Translations under genes and position numbers: made by a program
Part shown: positions 22,834-34,603 of the stretch, one piece after another
Layout: the number at the start of each line of letters is the position of its first letter
Numbering within the stretch: the first letter of the stretch is position 1
NCBI RefSeq assembly: GCF_000213175.1
Contig: NW_009799103.1
Span: 1,318,009-1,382,008, forward strand
DNA length: 64,000 nucleotides
Direction: 5' to 3'
Origin: Neurospora tetrasperma FGSC 2508
Taxonomy: Eukaryota > Ascomycota > Sordariomycetes > Sordariales > Sordariaceae
Notes under the pieces: model-generated
The model's input: the letters and a program-made list of their open reading frames with translations, nothing else
Databases searched by the model: none
Told to the model about the DNA's origin: nothing

Positions 22834-25300
22834 GGTTGCGGTTCTGGGTGTTGTGCTTGTTATCGCAGGGCTTTCGGTCTGTGCTATTTCAGGGTTCGAC
22901 GGATATCGGGACTCAGAAGACAGTCGAGGATATCGTCTCGACGGGTCGGGGAATGAAGGAAGGCTCGAAGTGCTCTGACTGGCGGGAGTTGAGGTTGATG
23001 TAGTCTTGGAGTCGAACGAGGGTGGGCGACCTAGGGAGGAAACTCGCTTGATTAGTCTCTGAAGCGAAAGGGGTTTTCTAGAGCCGACCATAATGGGAAC
23101 AAGAGTGGCATTGGAGGGACGAAAGCGAAATGTGTGCCGTCACGGTGCCTGTTGGGGTGGCCTCTGGTGTCGATGGTGTTCACCCGTTCAGACGGAAGAT
23201 AGGGAGGGGAGGACTTACAGAAGCTATCAACTTGCTAGCAAGAAACGAGGAGCGGACAGAAGCAGCAGTGACTTGGATGGATGATGCAATGTGTCAGGCA
23301 GCTGTTTTGTTTGTTGTCTGCGACTGGCAACAATGGAGTGTCGCGGGTGCGTAAAGGAAGGGAAGATGTACTGTAGGTGATGTTGAGGATGTTGCGGCGG
23401 GGAATCCGGTCGTCGCTTCTCGATTGCTGCGCTTTTAGCAATTGCGCAGTGTGGGCACGGTGGGCGATAAAGATCGAAGAACTTCCACTTGAGGGCCAGG
23501 AAGTTCCGTTGTCGTGTATTCCTGCTCGACCGCCCTGGTGTGCGTGTGTGATCCGCGGGGGGGAAGGAAGCGTATCCGCGAAGTTGGCGAGATACCGACA
23601 GCCGTGGTCGAGGGTGATGTATTGTTGTAGATTTGTTGACGGTGACAAGAGTCACGGTCAGTCGACGGCCACGGTAAGTAATTTGTTGTTCGTGCTTCCC
23701 GTTTCGCGAACAGGCTCTGGTTGGCGGGACAAGGGAGCGGACCAAACTGTGAGTGGACGCCGGGACGGGGTGCGACAGCGAGAGATGCCCTGGCGCGGGA
23801 GGTTCCCTTGTTCCCCTTGTTCCCCACGTTGAACCCTAACGCCTTGTGAACGCCCAGCAAAGTCTAATGTCGACCCCAAGCAATAACCCTTGCACGCCAT
23901 AGCAGCCTCCTGTGGCTCAAGGGGAAGCATGTGGCTGCGGTGTCCAATCATCTGGCAGCCTCGTCTACTGACCGCTACCTGATGTCCATCAACCCCTCTT
24001 TGATCTGCGCCTGCTGGCCCGTCACAGTCCGCCAGCGCTTATGTGCCAGCTGTCGATAAAGGGTCCTCGGTATCTGCCCCTGTCCATTCCAGTTGATGGT
24101 GCTCCCTGACACCTATGTAGAGGCAGGTTAGGTACCTCTAGGTAACCCTGACAACAAAGGCCAAGGCCCTGTGATAAGCCTGACGGGATGAAGCTGATGC
24201 GTTGTTTCTCTGCCCCGCCAAAAGCAAGACAGTCAGTCCGCCCACTGAAAGGGAACCCAAACAAAGTGCTACAGTGGGTGAGCCGTCAGGGCAGTCTGGC
24301 TTTGTCGCTGCGGTTTCCATCTGAGGCAGTTCGTTACATGCCGGCGCCGCATTGGATCGCAACCACAATGCACATGGACACACACGAGACTGAAGCATCT
24401 TGAACAACATCATTGAGCACCAAACAGACAAACACCAAATCTTCGATACCAGTACCCGCCATATTGCCCTCAGCCCACTTCCATTCTATCTCGCCACGAA
24501 CCATTCAAGCTGCAATCTAGAGCTCCATTCGCCTCGACTAGACGGGACTCGAATCCTACTTATTCTTCTCAGGAGCCCAGAGGCAGAGAGACCAACCAAA
24601 AAAAGCCACCAACGCAGAGCGCAGGGCAGCTAGAGACAGCGACAACTAAGTCCAGGGACAAGGGGTCCACTTTTAGGCGAACTCCTCACCGTTTGGATTT
24701 GGATCTGGATCTGGATCCGGGATCAAAGCGAGGAGAGAAAGAAGAAAGAGAGCCCGACAGCTGGCACATGTAACCAGGATAACAACAACAACAACATCAC
24801 AACAATAACAACAACAACTACTACTACACGGTAACCCGACCTCCACAACACCGCCGCCGACCTCACCAGACTCACTACTCCCGTTGCTACATACTACCGT
24901 GAGCACCCAAAGGAGCAGCTCTCCCGCGCTCAAACACTTAGTAGAGGTAGCTTGGAGTGCTCGTGGCCAGCTCTCTGCTTCCCCCCCCATCCCGCTACCT
25001 GACCGAAAGGACCGGGCCTCCACCGAGATGGAGTATAAAGTCCTGAGCTGCCAAACAATTCCGTCACACTAAGGCATCGCGATCAAGATCTCCCCCGTAT
25101 AAACAAGTCAACAAACGTGCACGATAACTGTACCTACCCTTCGGGCGACGCGGCAAGTGGCCACGATACGGACACGGACACGGTCAAGTCCTGGCAAACG
25201 AACGGACCGACACCGATCCCGACTCCGCGACAAACCAAAACACCACATTTTCTCCCAAGATACGCCCCTTTAGCTGACCCGCCTCCTTTGGCTGGCAACC
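22834..25300. other. 2.5-kb divergent promoter region between the TOG-protein and LIS1 genes
   Basis: No gene is supported. Long frames on both strands at 23230-23860 overlap each other and look like compositional artefacts. A short inverted repeat, TAGAGG...CCTCTA, lies at 24118-24140. CAA-rich runs at 24780-24820 may belong to a long 5' leader of the LIS1 gene. Confidence 0.5.
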
Positions 25301-26819
25301 ATGTCCCAAATATTGACCTCTCGGCAGGCCGATGAGCTGTAGGTTGCTACTACTTGTCTGTAGTCGAGTCGAGACAATGGCTAACTTGTTGTCCGCCAAC
25401 CCCACAGACACAGAGCCCTCATCGCATACCTCACTGCCGCCAACCTGCCCAACACCGCCGCCGCCCTCCGAGAAGAGTTGAACCTAAGCGAAGAGGTTTT
25501 TGATCCAGCTACGGCAAAAAAGTATGAAGGCCTACTAGAAAAGAAATGGACTAGTGTAGTCCGACTGCAGAAAAAGGTGCGCATCCTGTCCGCTGTCCGA
25601 CCGCCAAATAACCTTTTCTCCCCCTCTCCCCCTTACCAGCCGCTTACCCCCTTGCCACATACAGATTATGGATCTCGAGTCGCGAAATCATATCCTACAG
25701 TCAGAGCTCGACAATGCGACGCCTACATCGCGACAGAACAAAGACCCTGCCGCCTGGCTACCCCGAGCACCTCCTCGACACACGCTTCAATCACACCGCG
25801 ACCCCATAACCTGTGTAGCGTTCCACCCTGTTTTCTCGTCTCTAGCTTCCGGATCAGAGGATCAGACCATCAAGATCTGGGATTGGGAGCTAGGCGAGCT
25901 AGAGAGGACGATCAAGGGCCACACAAAAGCTGTCCTCGACGTCGACTATGGCGGCCCCCGCGGGAACACGTTGCTAGCTTCGTGCAGCTCAGATCTAACT
26001 ATCAAGCTTTGGGACCCCCTAGACTCGTATAAAAACATTCGGACTCTACCCGGCCACGATCACAGCGTCAGCGCCGTGCGATTCATCCCTGGTTCTGGTA
26101 ACCTTCTGGTTAGCGCAAGTCGCGACAAGACACTAAGGATATGGGACGTGAGCACAGGGTACTGCGTCAAGACATTGCGCGGCCATGCCGAGTGGGTGCG
26201 CGACGTGTGTCCATCCATTGACGGGAAGTATATACTCTCCACCAGCGACGATTACACAAGCAGGCTATGGGATGTAACGATAACAAACCCCGAGCCCAAG
26301 GTGACCTTGATCGGCCACGAGCATGTCGTGCTATGTTGTGCCATTGCACCTCCGGCCGCATATCAGAATCTTGCCGCCATGGCCGGTATCAAGAAGCCCC
26401 CTGCGACAAGCTCTGCCGAGTTTATGGCCACGGGCTCTCGAGACAAGTCGATCCGGTTATGGGATGCGCGCGGGACATGCATCAAAACCTTGGTCGGCCA
26501 TGATAACTGGGTGCGAGGGTTGGTGTTCCATCCTGGAGGAAAATACCTCTTATCTGTATCCGATGACAAGACCCTTCGGTGCTGGGATCTGACACAAGAA
26601 GGAAAATGCGTCAAGACGATCGGGGATGCGCATGGCCACTTCGTCCAGTGCATCAAATGGGCCCCGTCGGTTATCAAGGATGCGTCGGTGAACGGTGAAC
26701 ATGGGGAACCAAACGGGACGCCAAAGAAGGGAGGAGCGGCTGCCAACCCCGAGGCTCAGATCCGTTGCGTTATTGCGACAGGAAGCGTTGACTTGAACGT
26801 CAGAATCTTTGCCAACTGA
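25301..26819 (+). CDS. nudF: LIS1/NudF (Pac1) dynein regulator, LisH-WD40 protein
   Basis: Exons 25301-25338, 25408-25576 and 25665-26819 give 453 residues. The joins read [14 protein letters not shown] and [17 protein letters not shown]1 binds the dynein motor domain and, with NudE, controls dynein loading at microtubule plus ends and hence nuclear migration in hyphae. The LisH motif ([20 protein letters not shown]) is near residues 11-38, a short coiled coil at about 60-85, and seven WD repeats from about 110 to the end ([60 protein letters not shown], and a last blade SVDLNVRIF). The last-blade insertion is Gly/Asn-rich. Neurospora has two LIS1 paralogues as I recall, and I cannot say which this is. 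The second intron's donor, GTGCGC, is unusual. Confidence 0.95.
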
Positions 26820-29761
26820 TGCATACGCATGGCATAAGAGCGGCTAGAGCAGGATGTCTCAGGCAGAGAGAGCCCATGCACCGGAAGCAAAGACACAGGT
26901 TGCTGCTCAGCGGGCCCTTGCTGATATCCACCACTACCCGAGAGCTATATTCTTGGACGGCTGGCCGTGATGCTAGCTCCTAGAGCACTTGCCCCGAAGA
27001 ACATCATTGCTGTTTTTTGTGAATGGGGCTTGCTAGTACTCGCACGCATCACAGTCCTTGGATGAGACCTGGAGAAGCAAACCCACAAGAGAAAAAGAAG
27101 AAAAGAAAGGGAAAAAAAAAACACAAAAAAGACTAAAAGGAAAAAGGAAAAAGAGACTTCTCGGCGGGCACCTCACGGGAAAAAGGGGTCTCGTCACGAC
27201 TAATACCCACCCATTTGAGCAAAAAGCAGGGAGGTAGGGTGACGGACGGGCACTCCTTCTTGCATCATCTTCTCGTGAGACCCATCAAATGATAATGTTG
27301 CGCCTGATGGATGATGACTGATGAGAGATCTTTTTTAGACAGATGAAAGAGAAACAGTAGAGAGGAACGGCACGGGAAACTGAGAGGATTTGTAGATATG
27401 AACAGAATTCAATAGATACCCCAATTTTTGGACGACTTATACTCGAGTGCCGGTTCTCGTCCGTTACCATGGGAAAGCAGCTCTTTTGGCTTTGCAGCAG
27501 TGATGAGTCTCGACGATAGCCGATACTTTGTCTTTACCCTTCTTCTGCTCGTTCTTCCAGTCGCGAATCCTAGCATACACTCTACCAACTCTCCGGCTGG
27601 ATACAGTACTCCCTTCTGACAACCAGCTTCAACACTCTAAGGACTTGTACCCGACCTCAAGCTACCAACACAGCCAATAAACTTGCACATTGTCCTCCTG
27701 GCATTTCTGCTTAGTCTTGTGTAACTGAGTTATTCCGTGTGAAGTCCAAGTGGATTTCGCAAGCTGGCGTACCAATTACGTTCAGTTGCACCTAGTCGTA
27801 GCAATAACCCCCACGGGGAAGCCAACCCATCGCTTGTGCCGCCCAAGTCGGTTGTACAATTTACCTAATACCGATCTTCTTCTGTAGCTATGCCGCTGCA
27901 AACTGTTGAACTTAAGCATGCATGTCTCACTCAGCAAGCAGAAGGGTCCTTACAAAAACATTTCTTGAGCTTTATGGCCTATGCGGGCTTTATGGCGGTG
28001 TGACCATTCCACTGCCGTCGAGTATGTATATACTTACTTATTTCTCTAGTGTCCAGTAAGATGACTACCTCTACGTAGTAACTCGAATTCCCTCTCCCCC
28101 TTCCTCTCTTGTATGATTCGCCCGCGAAAACTCACGATGGAACTGTTCTTACCCCCTCATGCCATGACGTGTGCTCCATCTTTCTTTCCTTCTGTTTGAT
28201 CGAGGCGCCTCGCCAGTCGCCACTGCCGTCGTTTGTGCGCCTAAGTACTAGGTATGTATGTGTGTATGTCTTGTTTAGGAAGCAGCTACATACATACTAC
28301 CCTGCCACTATACTAGCGAGGCGCCAAACCTACTGTACCCTATGGAAGGGATGCCCCTTGGCCACCCCTTTTTTTCCCCACGATCCTGCCCTTGTCCGCG
28401 CCTACCAGATCGACGCAGCTACCTTACTGTAATGGACGGGAGGACCCGTTACCCGTACGTAAGTACCCTCGTACCCGACGAGCCGACCTTCGTGTACACC
28501 ACTTTAACCCGTAACTGATGTTGCCGAGTCGAAGAGGTAATGAAACTGACGCCACGCCACGTCTTCCCTTTTAACGAATCAGCTGCGGTTTTGACAATGT
28601 CTTTTTTCGGCAAAGAAATTCAGTAACCTTTTACGTATTCTGTAGTTTGTACTATAGAAGTAAGAAGTGCGCCGAAAAGTCCACTTCCAACATGGAAGGT
28701 CCACCCGATACAGAATGTCAATCTGGCACACCTGCCCCCTTGCTACGAACGCTTATGGAAGGTGCACTGCACAGGCTGTGGACACAGGGTACTTAGCCCA
28801 GTTGCGATGCCTTCACCTCCCCTTGGTATTGGATACTAGGTGTGATCCGGTCCCCAAAGCCAAGGGTGGAGTTCCAGTCTGGTCAACTTCCTTTTTATCA
28901 GCTCAACACAATCCGCATATACAGCCAGTGGCTACTTAGTAGCTTTCCATCCATTTGCCTGAGACACAGAAGGACATGAGCGGCTCTGTGTACTCAATCT
29001 GTGGCCGACTCTACGACAAGTGGACGTACAGTGTGTTCGGTATCGTGGGGGAACATCATCCGCCGGCCATCGCCTTGCCTCACCCCCTCCTCCTTCCCAC
29101 ATTGCCCTCTACAAGGATTGCCATCGTGTATGCCGATCGACATGCAAGCTTCCGGACTACGGGGGATACGGGCACGGCTGCGTTCTGTGTGATGATCCGT
29201 GGTTGATGAGTCGCGCCAACTTGGCGGCAAGAAACTGCAGTGGTAATACTGATGATGCGACAAGATCCAATTACTGAGTCGTGAGGCGACATTGACGCTT
29301 GACGGAGCTGTCTCATTGGAAGTTGGCGTGGTGTCAAGGCTAGGGAATCGTGCGGGGAGAATACGTAGACATGAAGCTCCAAGAGAAACGGGAGGCTTGA
29401 ACGATGGGCAGCCAACTACTTTGAGGTTAGATGTGAGTGAGAGCGGGACACCAGTCACCATCGAGGAGGCCAACCAAAGGGGTACTGGGGAAGAGGACAC
29501 GACATTGAACGCAAGTCTCGATCACCGCGGAGAAGGGTCCAACCCGGTTCTCCAGCTCGACTGAGGGCGTCTCAAGGGCACGAAAAACCTATAAATACCT
29601 CCTCTTCAACCTCTTCCCAGCCTCGATTCTCTTCTTCAGCATCATCACACATACCAGACAGACAACACAAGACAACCCAATCTCTTTCACAAATCACACT
29701 CTCGCAATCCCAAGCCCTCTAACCAACCAATCAACCAACCACCTCCTCACCCAACAAAAAC
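26820..29761. other. 2.9-kb spacer between LIS1 and APP genes
   Basis: No gene is supported. The LIS1 3' UTR probably occupies the first few hundred bases, with an A-rich run at about 27090-27155. The APP promoter and leader occupy the right end. A 90-codon plus frame at 29292-29564 is mirrored by a 168-codon minus frame, so I treat both as chance. Confidence 0.5.
29590..29597 (+). promoter_or_regulatory. TATA box of the app gene
   Basis: TATAAATA stands 165 bases before the ATG. It is followed by a pyrimidine-rich stretch and then a CA-rich leader ending CAACAAAAACATGGC. This is a textbook strong fungal core promoter and fits an abundantly expressed protein. Confidence 0.7.
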
Positions 29762-30385
29762 ATGGCTCCCTCAGTCGACCCTACCAAGGTCATCTTCTAC
29801 CAGAAGAAGAACTTCGAAGGCTCCGGCGACACTTACGCCGTAGGCCAAGACGTCTCAGTCCCTGGCTCTCTCAACGACAAGTACTTCTCCGTGGCCGTCG
29901 GCGCCTCTGCAAAGGTCATTGCCTGGCAGCACTACAACGAATCAGGCCACTACCGCGAATGGACAACATCCCAGGCTGACATCTCGGACATTGGCGGTTT
30001 GTCTCGCTTCCGGGTGGTCGACGACGACACGCGCGCCATCTCTTTCCTGTTCAAAGACGCCACGGGAGGGGCGGACAAGCAGTACAGCTTGAAGGTGGAT
30101 GCGAGGGACGTCGGGACCGTGCTGCTCTACAGTAATGATGGAGACGAGTATGGGTTGGTCGGGATTATGCCAGAGGGAGGACCGCCAGTTACGACGGCGG
30201 TGTATGTGAGGGATGAGCATTCCGGGGTTTATATCGCTGTGGGATCGGTGTATTTCGAATGGAATAAGGATAACAACGAGGTGGATGTGGTGGAGAACGA
30301 GCATTGGCCGAAGCAGTTGAAGTCGAAGAGGACGGGGAAGAGTAGCTTTGAAGTTACTCTGGTTGACAACAAGCCGTCGGAGTGA
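29762..30385 (+). CDS. app: Abundant perithecial protein APP, beta/gamma-crystallin fold
   Basis: This single exon encodes 207 residues. The N-terminal half carries paired Greek-key signatures: FYQKKNFEGSGDTYAVG begins the first, and YNESGHYREWTTSQADISD lies in the second. These resemble beta/gamma-crystallins. The usual calcium-binding N/D-N/D-x-x-S/T-S motif is degenerate (NDKYFS), so calcium binding is uncertain. The C-terminal half (about 95-207) does not show a clear second crystallin domain. APP is known as a highly abundant fruiting-body protein in Sordaria and Neurospora. No signal peptide is visible, so it should be cytosolic. Codons in the first 300 bases end mostly in C, while the second half favours G-ending codons. 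The gene converges on the phosphoesterase gene, with 203 bp between stops. Confidence 0.82.
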   Translation: MAPSVDPTKVIFYQKKNFEGSGDTYAVGQDVSVPGSLNDKYFSVAVGASAKVIAWQHYNESGHYREWTTSQADISDIGGLSRFRVVDDDTRAISFLFKDATGGADKQYSLKVDARDVGTVLLYSNDGDEYGLVGIMPEGGPPVTTAVYVRDEHSGVYIAVGSVYFEWNKDNNEVDVVENEHWPKQLKSKRTGKSSFEVTLVDNKPSE

Positions 30386-30588
30386 GAGTGAGGGGGAAAT
30401 ACAACAGGGAAGCTGGACGCTGGATGGCATGCACTGGATGAGGATAAATAGGTGATGCTGAGATGTTTGCGAGAAGCGAGGCTGAGATTGAAATTTGGGT
30501 TCGTGAAGTAACATCGGGATTGGATATATAGGTACTATCGTCGCTCGTTAACAAGAAGCAATAAATGAAATCCATACGGGAGTATCTC

Positions 30589-32232
30589 TCATCGGAATTG
30601 CTGCAACGCCGGATCCGCCAAATGCGTCTTATCGTTAGGCGTAGCAGGATATCTATCCTGTCCATATGTCGCATTCAGCGTGACAGCCCCCACAATCTCA
30701 CCATTTTCCAGCCGAATATGAGTCCTGATAGCAAACTCCTTGAGACCTTCCTGATCGACGACGATCTGACGAGAACCCCGAATCCAGCTACCATAGCCTC
30801 CATAGCCAGTGTGCTGGCCAAAGCAGAGGTCTATTCCACGTCCACGTCCATATCCATGTCCGTTTCCTTCCCCTTCTCCTTCGTCGTCCTCCCCAGCGAC
30901 AATAGCCTTCTGCTGAACACCAGGGACTTTTCCATCCCACTTATAACACCACGTATTCCCATGATCGTGCCCAGAAAAGAGTGCCATCATGCCGGGAATC
31001 GAAGCGATAGCTTCCATAAAGGGGACGTCTTGCTCACCATAATCACAGCCCTCGCCACTCTCCCCATTTGCACACCACCCTTGTCCTTGCTGCGAAAGAG
31101 GCTGATCGTCGTTGATTCCCGGTTGACGGTGTGCATCTACACCTCCCTGCTGCTGTCCTTGCTGGCCTTGTTGGAGAGCCAAGGAAGCGTTGGTCGGGAT
31201 GTGGACGAATCCTATCGACGGGATTATTCTTCCTTTTCCGTCAGCTCCGCCTCCTCCGGCTTTGGCTGCGATGGAAGCACTGGTGGATTTGAACCAGTCT
31301 ACCACTGATTGATGGACCCAGTTCGGCTCGCTGAGGAGTTGACCCGTCTTGGGATGCCGTTGTTGGTATTTGTTTCCGCCTCTGCTGTCGAAGAACCAGA
31401 GTATTAGGGCTGGGGTGTCGCAGCCGCCGCTGGCTGTCTGCTGGTTTTGGTTTTGGTTTTGGTTCGGGTAGAAGTTGTTGATGTTGACAAGGTTCAACGC
31501 CCATCGATACCATGGCTGCCGCGCCCTCCGCTGTACTACTTTCGGGTTGTTGTTCTCGCAATGTGCTGGGTAGACCGGGAGATAATAGTTAGTAACCCCC
31601 GCCTCTTCATCAGTAGTAACCATCCTCGCCGTCCTCGAACTCAGCCACTTCTTTTCTTCTTCAAACAACGCCTCCCTCGAAAGATTAAAAGCACTATCGT
31701 GATTTCCGTACGTACTCGCCCACGTCAACCCTCTTCGCACCATCGGCTCCACGATTTGGTCGATATACGCTGTGCTGTTTTCCTTGAAGGTATTCTCGCC
31801 CGTGATCAAGTCCCCGTTCAATACAACGAGGTTTGTTGACGGTTCAGAGTCAAGTACGCTGTTCATCACTCGGATGGAGGAAGCGTCTTGCAGGGGACCC
31901 CATTTTTCCCAGGCGTTCTCGCCGAAGTGGAGGTCTTCGAAGATGGAGATTTGGAAGGTGTTGGTCAAGCCCCTGGGGGAGAAGGTGAGGGGGGGTGGTT
32001 CAGAGAGGGAGGAGTGGGTGGGGGTTTGGCGGCCGTGGGTTTGGTCGGGTAGTAATAGGAGGAGGAGGAGGAGAAGGGTTACAGCGGCAACAGAGGATGA
32101 TCCGGCGAATAACTTTTGCCAGAAGGGGGAATGGCGGCGGTTCCTCTTGATGGCGGAGTGGTGGTTGGTGTGACGAGGTAGCTCGGTCGGAATGTGATGA
32201 AGGTCTTTGCGATCTTTGGGGTGAAATGCCAT
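30589..32232 (-). CDS. Calcineurin-like metallophosphoesterase, membrane-anchored or secreted
   Basis: This single exon of 547 residues starts at ATG 32232. A basic N-terminus is followed by a leucine-rich hydrophobic segment at about residues 46-62 (AAVTLLLLLLLLLPDQ), which suggests a type II membrane anchor or uncleaved signal with the catalytic domain outside the cytosol. Metal-binding motifs of the family are all present: D100-x-H102 in FEDLHFGE, GD at 140-141 in LNGDLITGENT, GNHD at 176-179, and GHDHGN near the C-terminal third. The arrangement matches the fungal Dcr2-like phosphatase group. Low-complexity insertions (NQNQNQNQQ, QQGQQGQQQGG and a DDEGEGEGNGHGYGRGRG stretch) interrupt surface loops. 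The substrate is unknown. Confidence 0.88.
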   Translation of the reverse strand: MAFHPKDRKDLHHIPTELPRHTNHHSAIKRNRRHSPFWQKLFAGSSSVAAVTLLLLLLLLLPDQTHGRQTPTHSSLSEPPPLTFSPRGLTNTFQISIFEDLHFGENAWEKWGPLQDASSIRVMNSVLDSEPSTNLVVLNGDLITGENTFKENSTAYIDQIVEPMVRRGLTWASTYGNHDSAFNLSREALFEEEKKWLSSRTARMVTTDEEAGVTNYYLPVYPAHCENNNPKVVQRRARQPWYRWALNLVNINNFYPNQNQNQNQQTASGGCDTPALILWFFDSRGGNKYQQRHPKTGQLLSEPNWVHQSVVDWFKSTSASIAAKAGGGGADGKGRIIPSIGFVHIPTNASLALQQGQQGQQQGGVDAHRQPGINDDQPLSQQGQGWCANGESGEGCDYGEQDVPFMEAIASIPGMMALFSGHDHGNTWCYKWDGKVPGVQQKAIVAGEDDEGEGEGNGHGYGRGRGIDLCFGQHTGYGGYGSWIRGSRQIVVDQEGLKEFAIRTHIRLENGEIVGAVTLNATYGQDRYPATPNDKTHLADPALQQFR

Positions 32233-32643
32233 TTTGTCAGCAACTGAAACCGCGGAAAGGATATAAGTTGAAGATGTCTGCGCTTAGAGGGCACAATTGG
32301 GCATCCAACTTGACTACGTTGTGCAATGATCTAGCTATTGAACCGAACAACATCAAGAAGCGAACAAGAGCGGGAATCAAGGCGATCAAAGCGGAGGCTA
32401 TTGTAGCAGTGAATACTACCAGGAGATCTGTCAAATTGCCATGCCCGGTTAAGAAAGTCTTTCACCGATCAACAGATGCGACTGTGAAGGCCGGTGACTG
32501 GTGCGCGCATGCATAAAAATGCATCTCCAACGGGCATCACCAGTCTACAGATGTGGGTGTTTTCACATATCATCAAAGTAAAGCAGAAACAAAAATGCGG
32601 GGGGGAAAAGTCGGGAGACAAGGCAAAAAAACGAAGATAAATG

Positions 32644-32717
32644 TGATCCGACCCAGGCTCGATCTGGGGACCTTCAGTGTGTTAGACTGACGTGATAACC
32701 AACTACACCATCGGACC
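32644..32717 (-). tRNA. tRNA-Val(AAC)
   Basis: The reverse complement folds as a 74-nt cloverleaf without intron. The acceptor stem is GGTCCGA/TCGGATC with discriminator A, and the D arm contains GTGTAGTTGGTTATCAC. The anticodon arm is TCAGT-CTAACAC-ACTGA with anticodon AAC, and the T arm is CCCAG-ATCGAGC-CTGGG. No CCA is encoded, as expected for a nuclear gene. Confidence 0.93.
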
Positions 32718-32920
32718 AACTGTTAAAGTTAGAGCATCGAGGATGGGTTCACATTCCCGCACATGCGTTTGCAAAATCTTCTATTTTTCCCATTTCTTTC
32801 TGCAGCGCTGCGAGTGGGGATATGAGACGAATTTAGGGGTCCGTTCAGGGGTCCAGGGGTGTTTGGTGGTGGAGCTACTGTTCTCGCTTCGCTTACGGCG
32901 CTTCAGGAGGCAAGGACTCC

Positions 32921-33021
32921 CCCGCCGGGGATAGCTTCCTTGTTCTCCTCCGCGCCGGGGACGATGACCTTTTGTTCCGACCCCACGGCGCTCCGCCGGG
33001 GACCAGGGCGGAGCGGAGCGG
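32921..33021. repeat. GC-rich cluster with three CGCCGGGGA copies
   Basis: CGCCGGGGA occurs at 32923-32931, 32953-32961 and 32994-33002. The last lies in an inverted arrangement (GCTCCGCC ... GGCGGAGC) followed by GGAGCGGAGCGGG. The style recalls GC-rich hairpin clusters of fungal mitochondrial DNA, but the origin is not established. Confidence 0.45.
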
Positions 33022-34511
33022 GATGCTACGCAACCATCTAGTGTACTGTGTACATACCAGTTGGCTGTGGCTGGCACTTGATATCGGCATCGAGAACGAG
33101 GCCTGTGTAATTGGTTGACTGAGCCACAAAGGTTGGTCTTGCTAGACAGTTGATGGCTAGTCACTCGGAATGTTGGAGTATCTAGTTATGTGCTACGAAC
33201 CTGTTCGGTCTTGAGCATCTCCCGGACCTTGGAAGAGCCCTGAAGGGGAGACCAAGCAGGCAAGTGGAAGTCAACTTAGCTGCAACATAGTCAAGGGTCG
33301 TATCTCGTACGAATGCCGGGAAAGGGGTGCCTGGGGTGCTGGTAAAACAACAACGAGTGATGACGAGATGCGAGGAATGAGACACCAATACGCGAAACGA
33401 TATTACTTGCATTAGTTGCCGTGATTGACGCTTTTATTGGTCAACAAGCGCGGGACCAACGTCAAATTCATTAACGCCGGTGGTTGTTGGTTAAACCAAG
33501 GCTGACCAGACTCCCGAAAAGATCAAAGGCCGGACCCATAGAATGGTGTTTGTTCAGTTACACAGCGTTCCGTACCAACTTGGCAACTTGCGATGGGGCC
33601 GACAAGCCGCCGACGGATGGTTTCGAAAGGACTACATATAGGACTCTATCAGAGGGAGGCCATCGGACACCGGGAGATCCGGGACGTGGAGGTACAGGAC
33701 ATTGCTAAACGGCAGAAAGTGTGGCTGTTGTGCAACGGCTTTAGAGAAAATGTCAGCAACGTCGAGATACGCCGAACCCATGACTCTTCGGACCATATCT
33801 CTTTAGCTTACCCTTCCCAAACAGCCGCAATACTGGGAGTTGGCCGAAGAGCTGGTTATATGGAGTCATTTTTGCAACCGTCTATGATCCAAATGACGCT
33901 GGAACGATGCACATCAGCCATGTGTGTAGCGGTAATAGATGGGTAGCCCTAGTGATTGGGGTGCTCAGCCTCCCTGGATGTCTGCTTATGGGCTCGAGGT
34001 GTGAGATCGAGGCTGTTCCCTTCTGGATGGGAGTCCCGTATTGCGACACCGGCCGGGTTTTGCAAAAGCGTTCTAATCGTGCAGAAAGATGAATTTCCCT
34101 CTCTCGTTATTTCAAATCCTTCACGTATGGGAATCAGGCAGCGACACGGGTTGTCGTGGACGACAAGTGGCAATAGGAGCACGGTCTCGTCGGGTCTCGC
34201 CCTTTTGTCGAAAGTTGTCCCGCTCAGGTGCCGCCCGCGGACCTCTTAGAATGTGCTTACAGGGCAAAGCACCACCGGTCTCGGGTTCTGGGGAATCGAT
34301 AAGGCATGGGAAGGATTCTTGATATTGACTCCCATCTTGGGGATGAATTGACTTTGGCGAGTAAACAAAAGTTACATACAGTTGCCTGTCCACTGTAGTG
34401 TACACCAATAGAGGTAGATATATATATCTCTACACAGTACATGGCGAGTGAGTGTAGGCGAGGATCTTGCTGAAACCAAATCCGTGGTCTTGCCCCCTCT
34501 TGGACTAGCCT

Positions 34512-34603
34512 CAGATGGTGTGAAAAAAAATAGTCCGGATTCGCTTCTACCAAACCTCCTAGACACGGCAGCGAGTGTCCGGACCTTTTTCTCATACCAC
34601 CTA
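34512..34603 (-). mobile_element. MITE-like inverted-repeat element, copy B (92 bp)
   Basis: The terminal sequences are CAGATGGTGTGAAAA... and ...TTCTCATACCACCTA, which are inverted repeats of about 25 bp. The 5-bp word AGCCT directly flanks both sides (34507-34511 and 34604-34608) and reads as a target-site duplication. Its reverse complement aligns along its whole length with the element at 45133-45213, sharing GGTCCGGACA and TCGCTG in one arm and CGGACT, then T-run and CACACCA, in the other. There is no room for a transposase, so it would be non-autonomous. Confidence 0.8.

Noticed and set aside
22834-23091. N-terminal extension of the TOG protein from ATG 23091
   Set aside because: In frame and open, but ATG 22833 has a better context and aligns with the start of Stu2/Alp14 proteins.
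29292-29564. 90-codon frame upstream of app
   Set aside because: The opposite strand is open for 168 codons over the same bases, pointing to composition rather than coding.
32226-32516. 96-codon basic frame divergent from the phosphoesterase
   Set aside because: It overlaps the start codon of a clear gene and has no recognisable feature.
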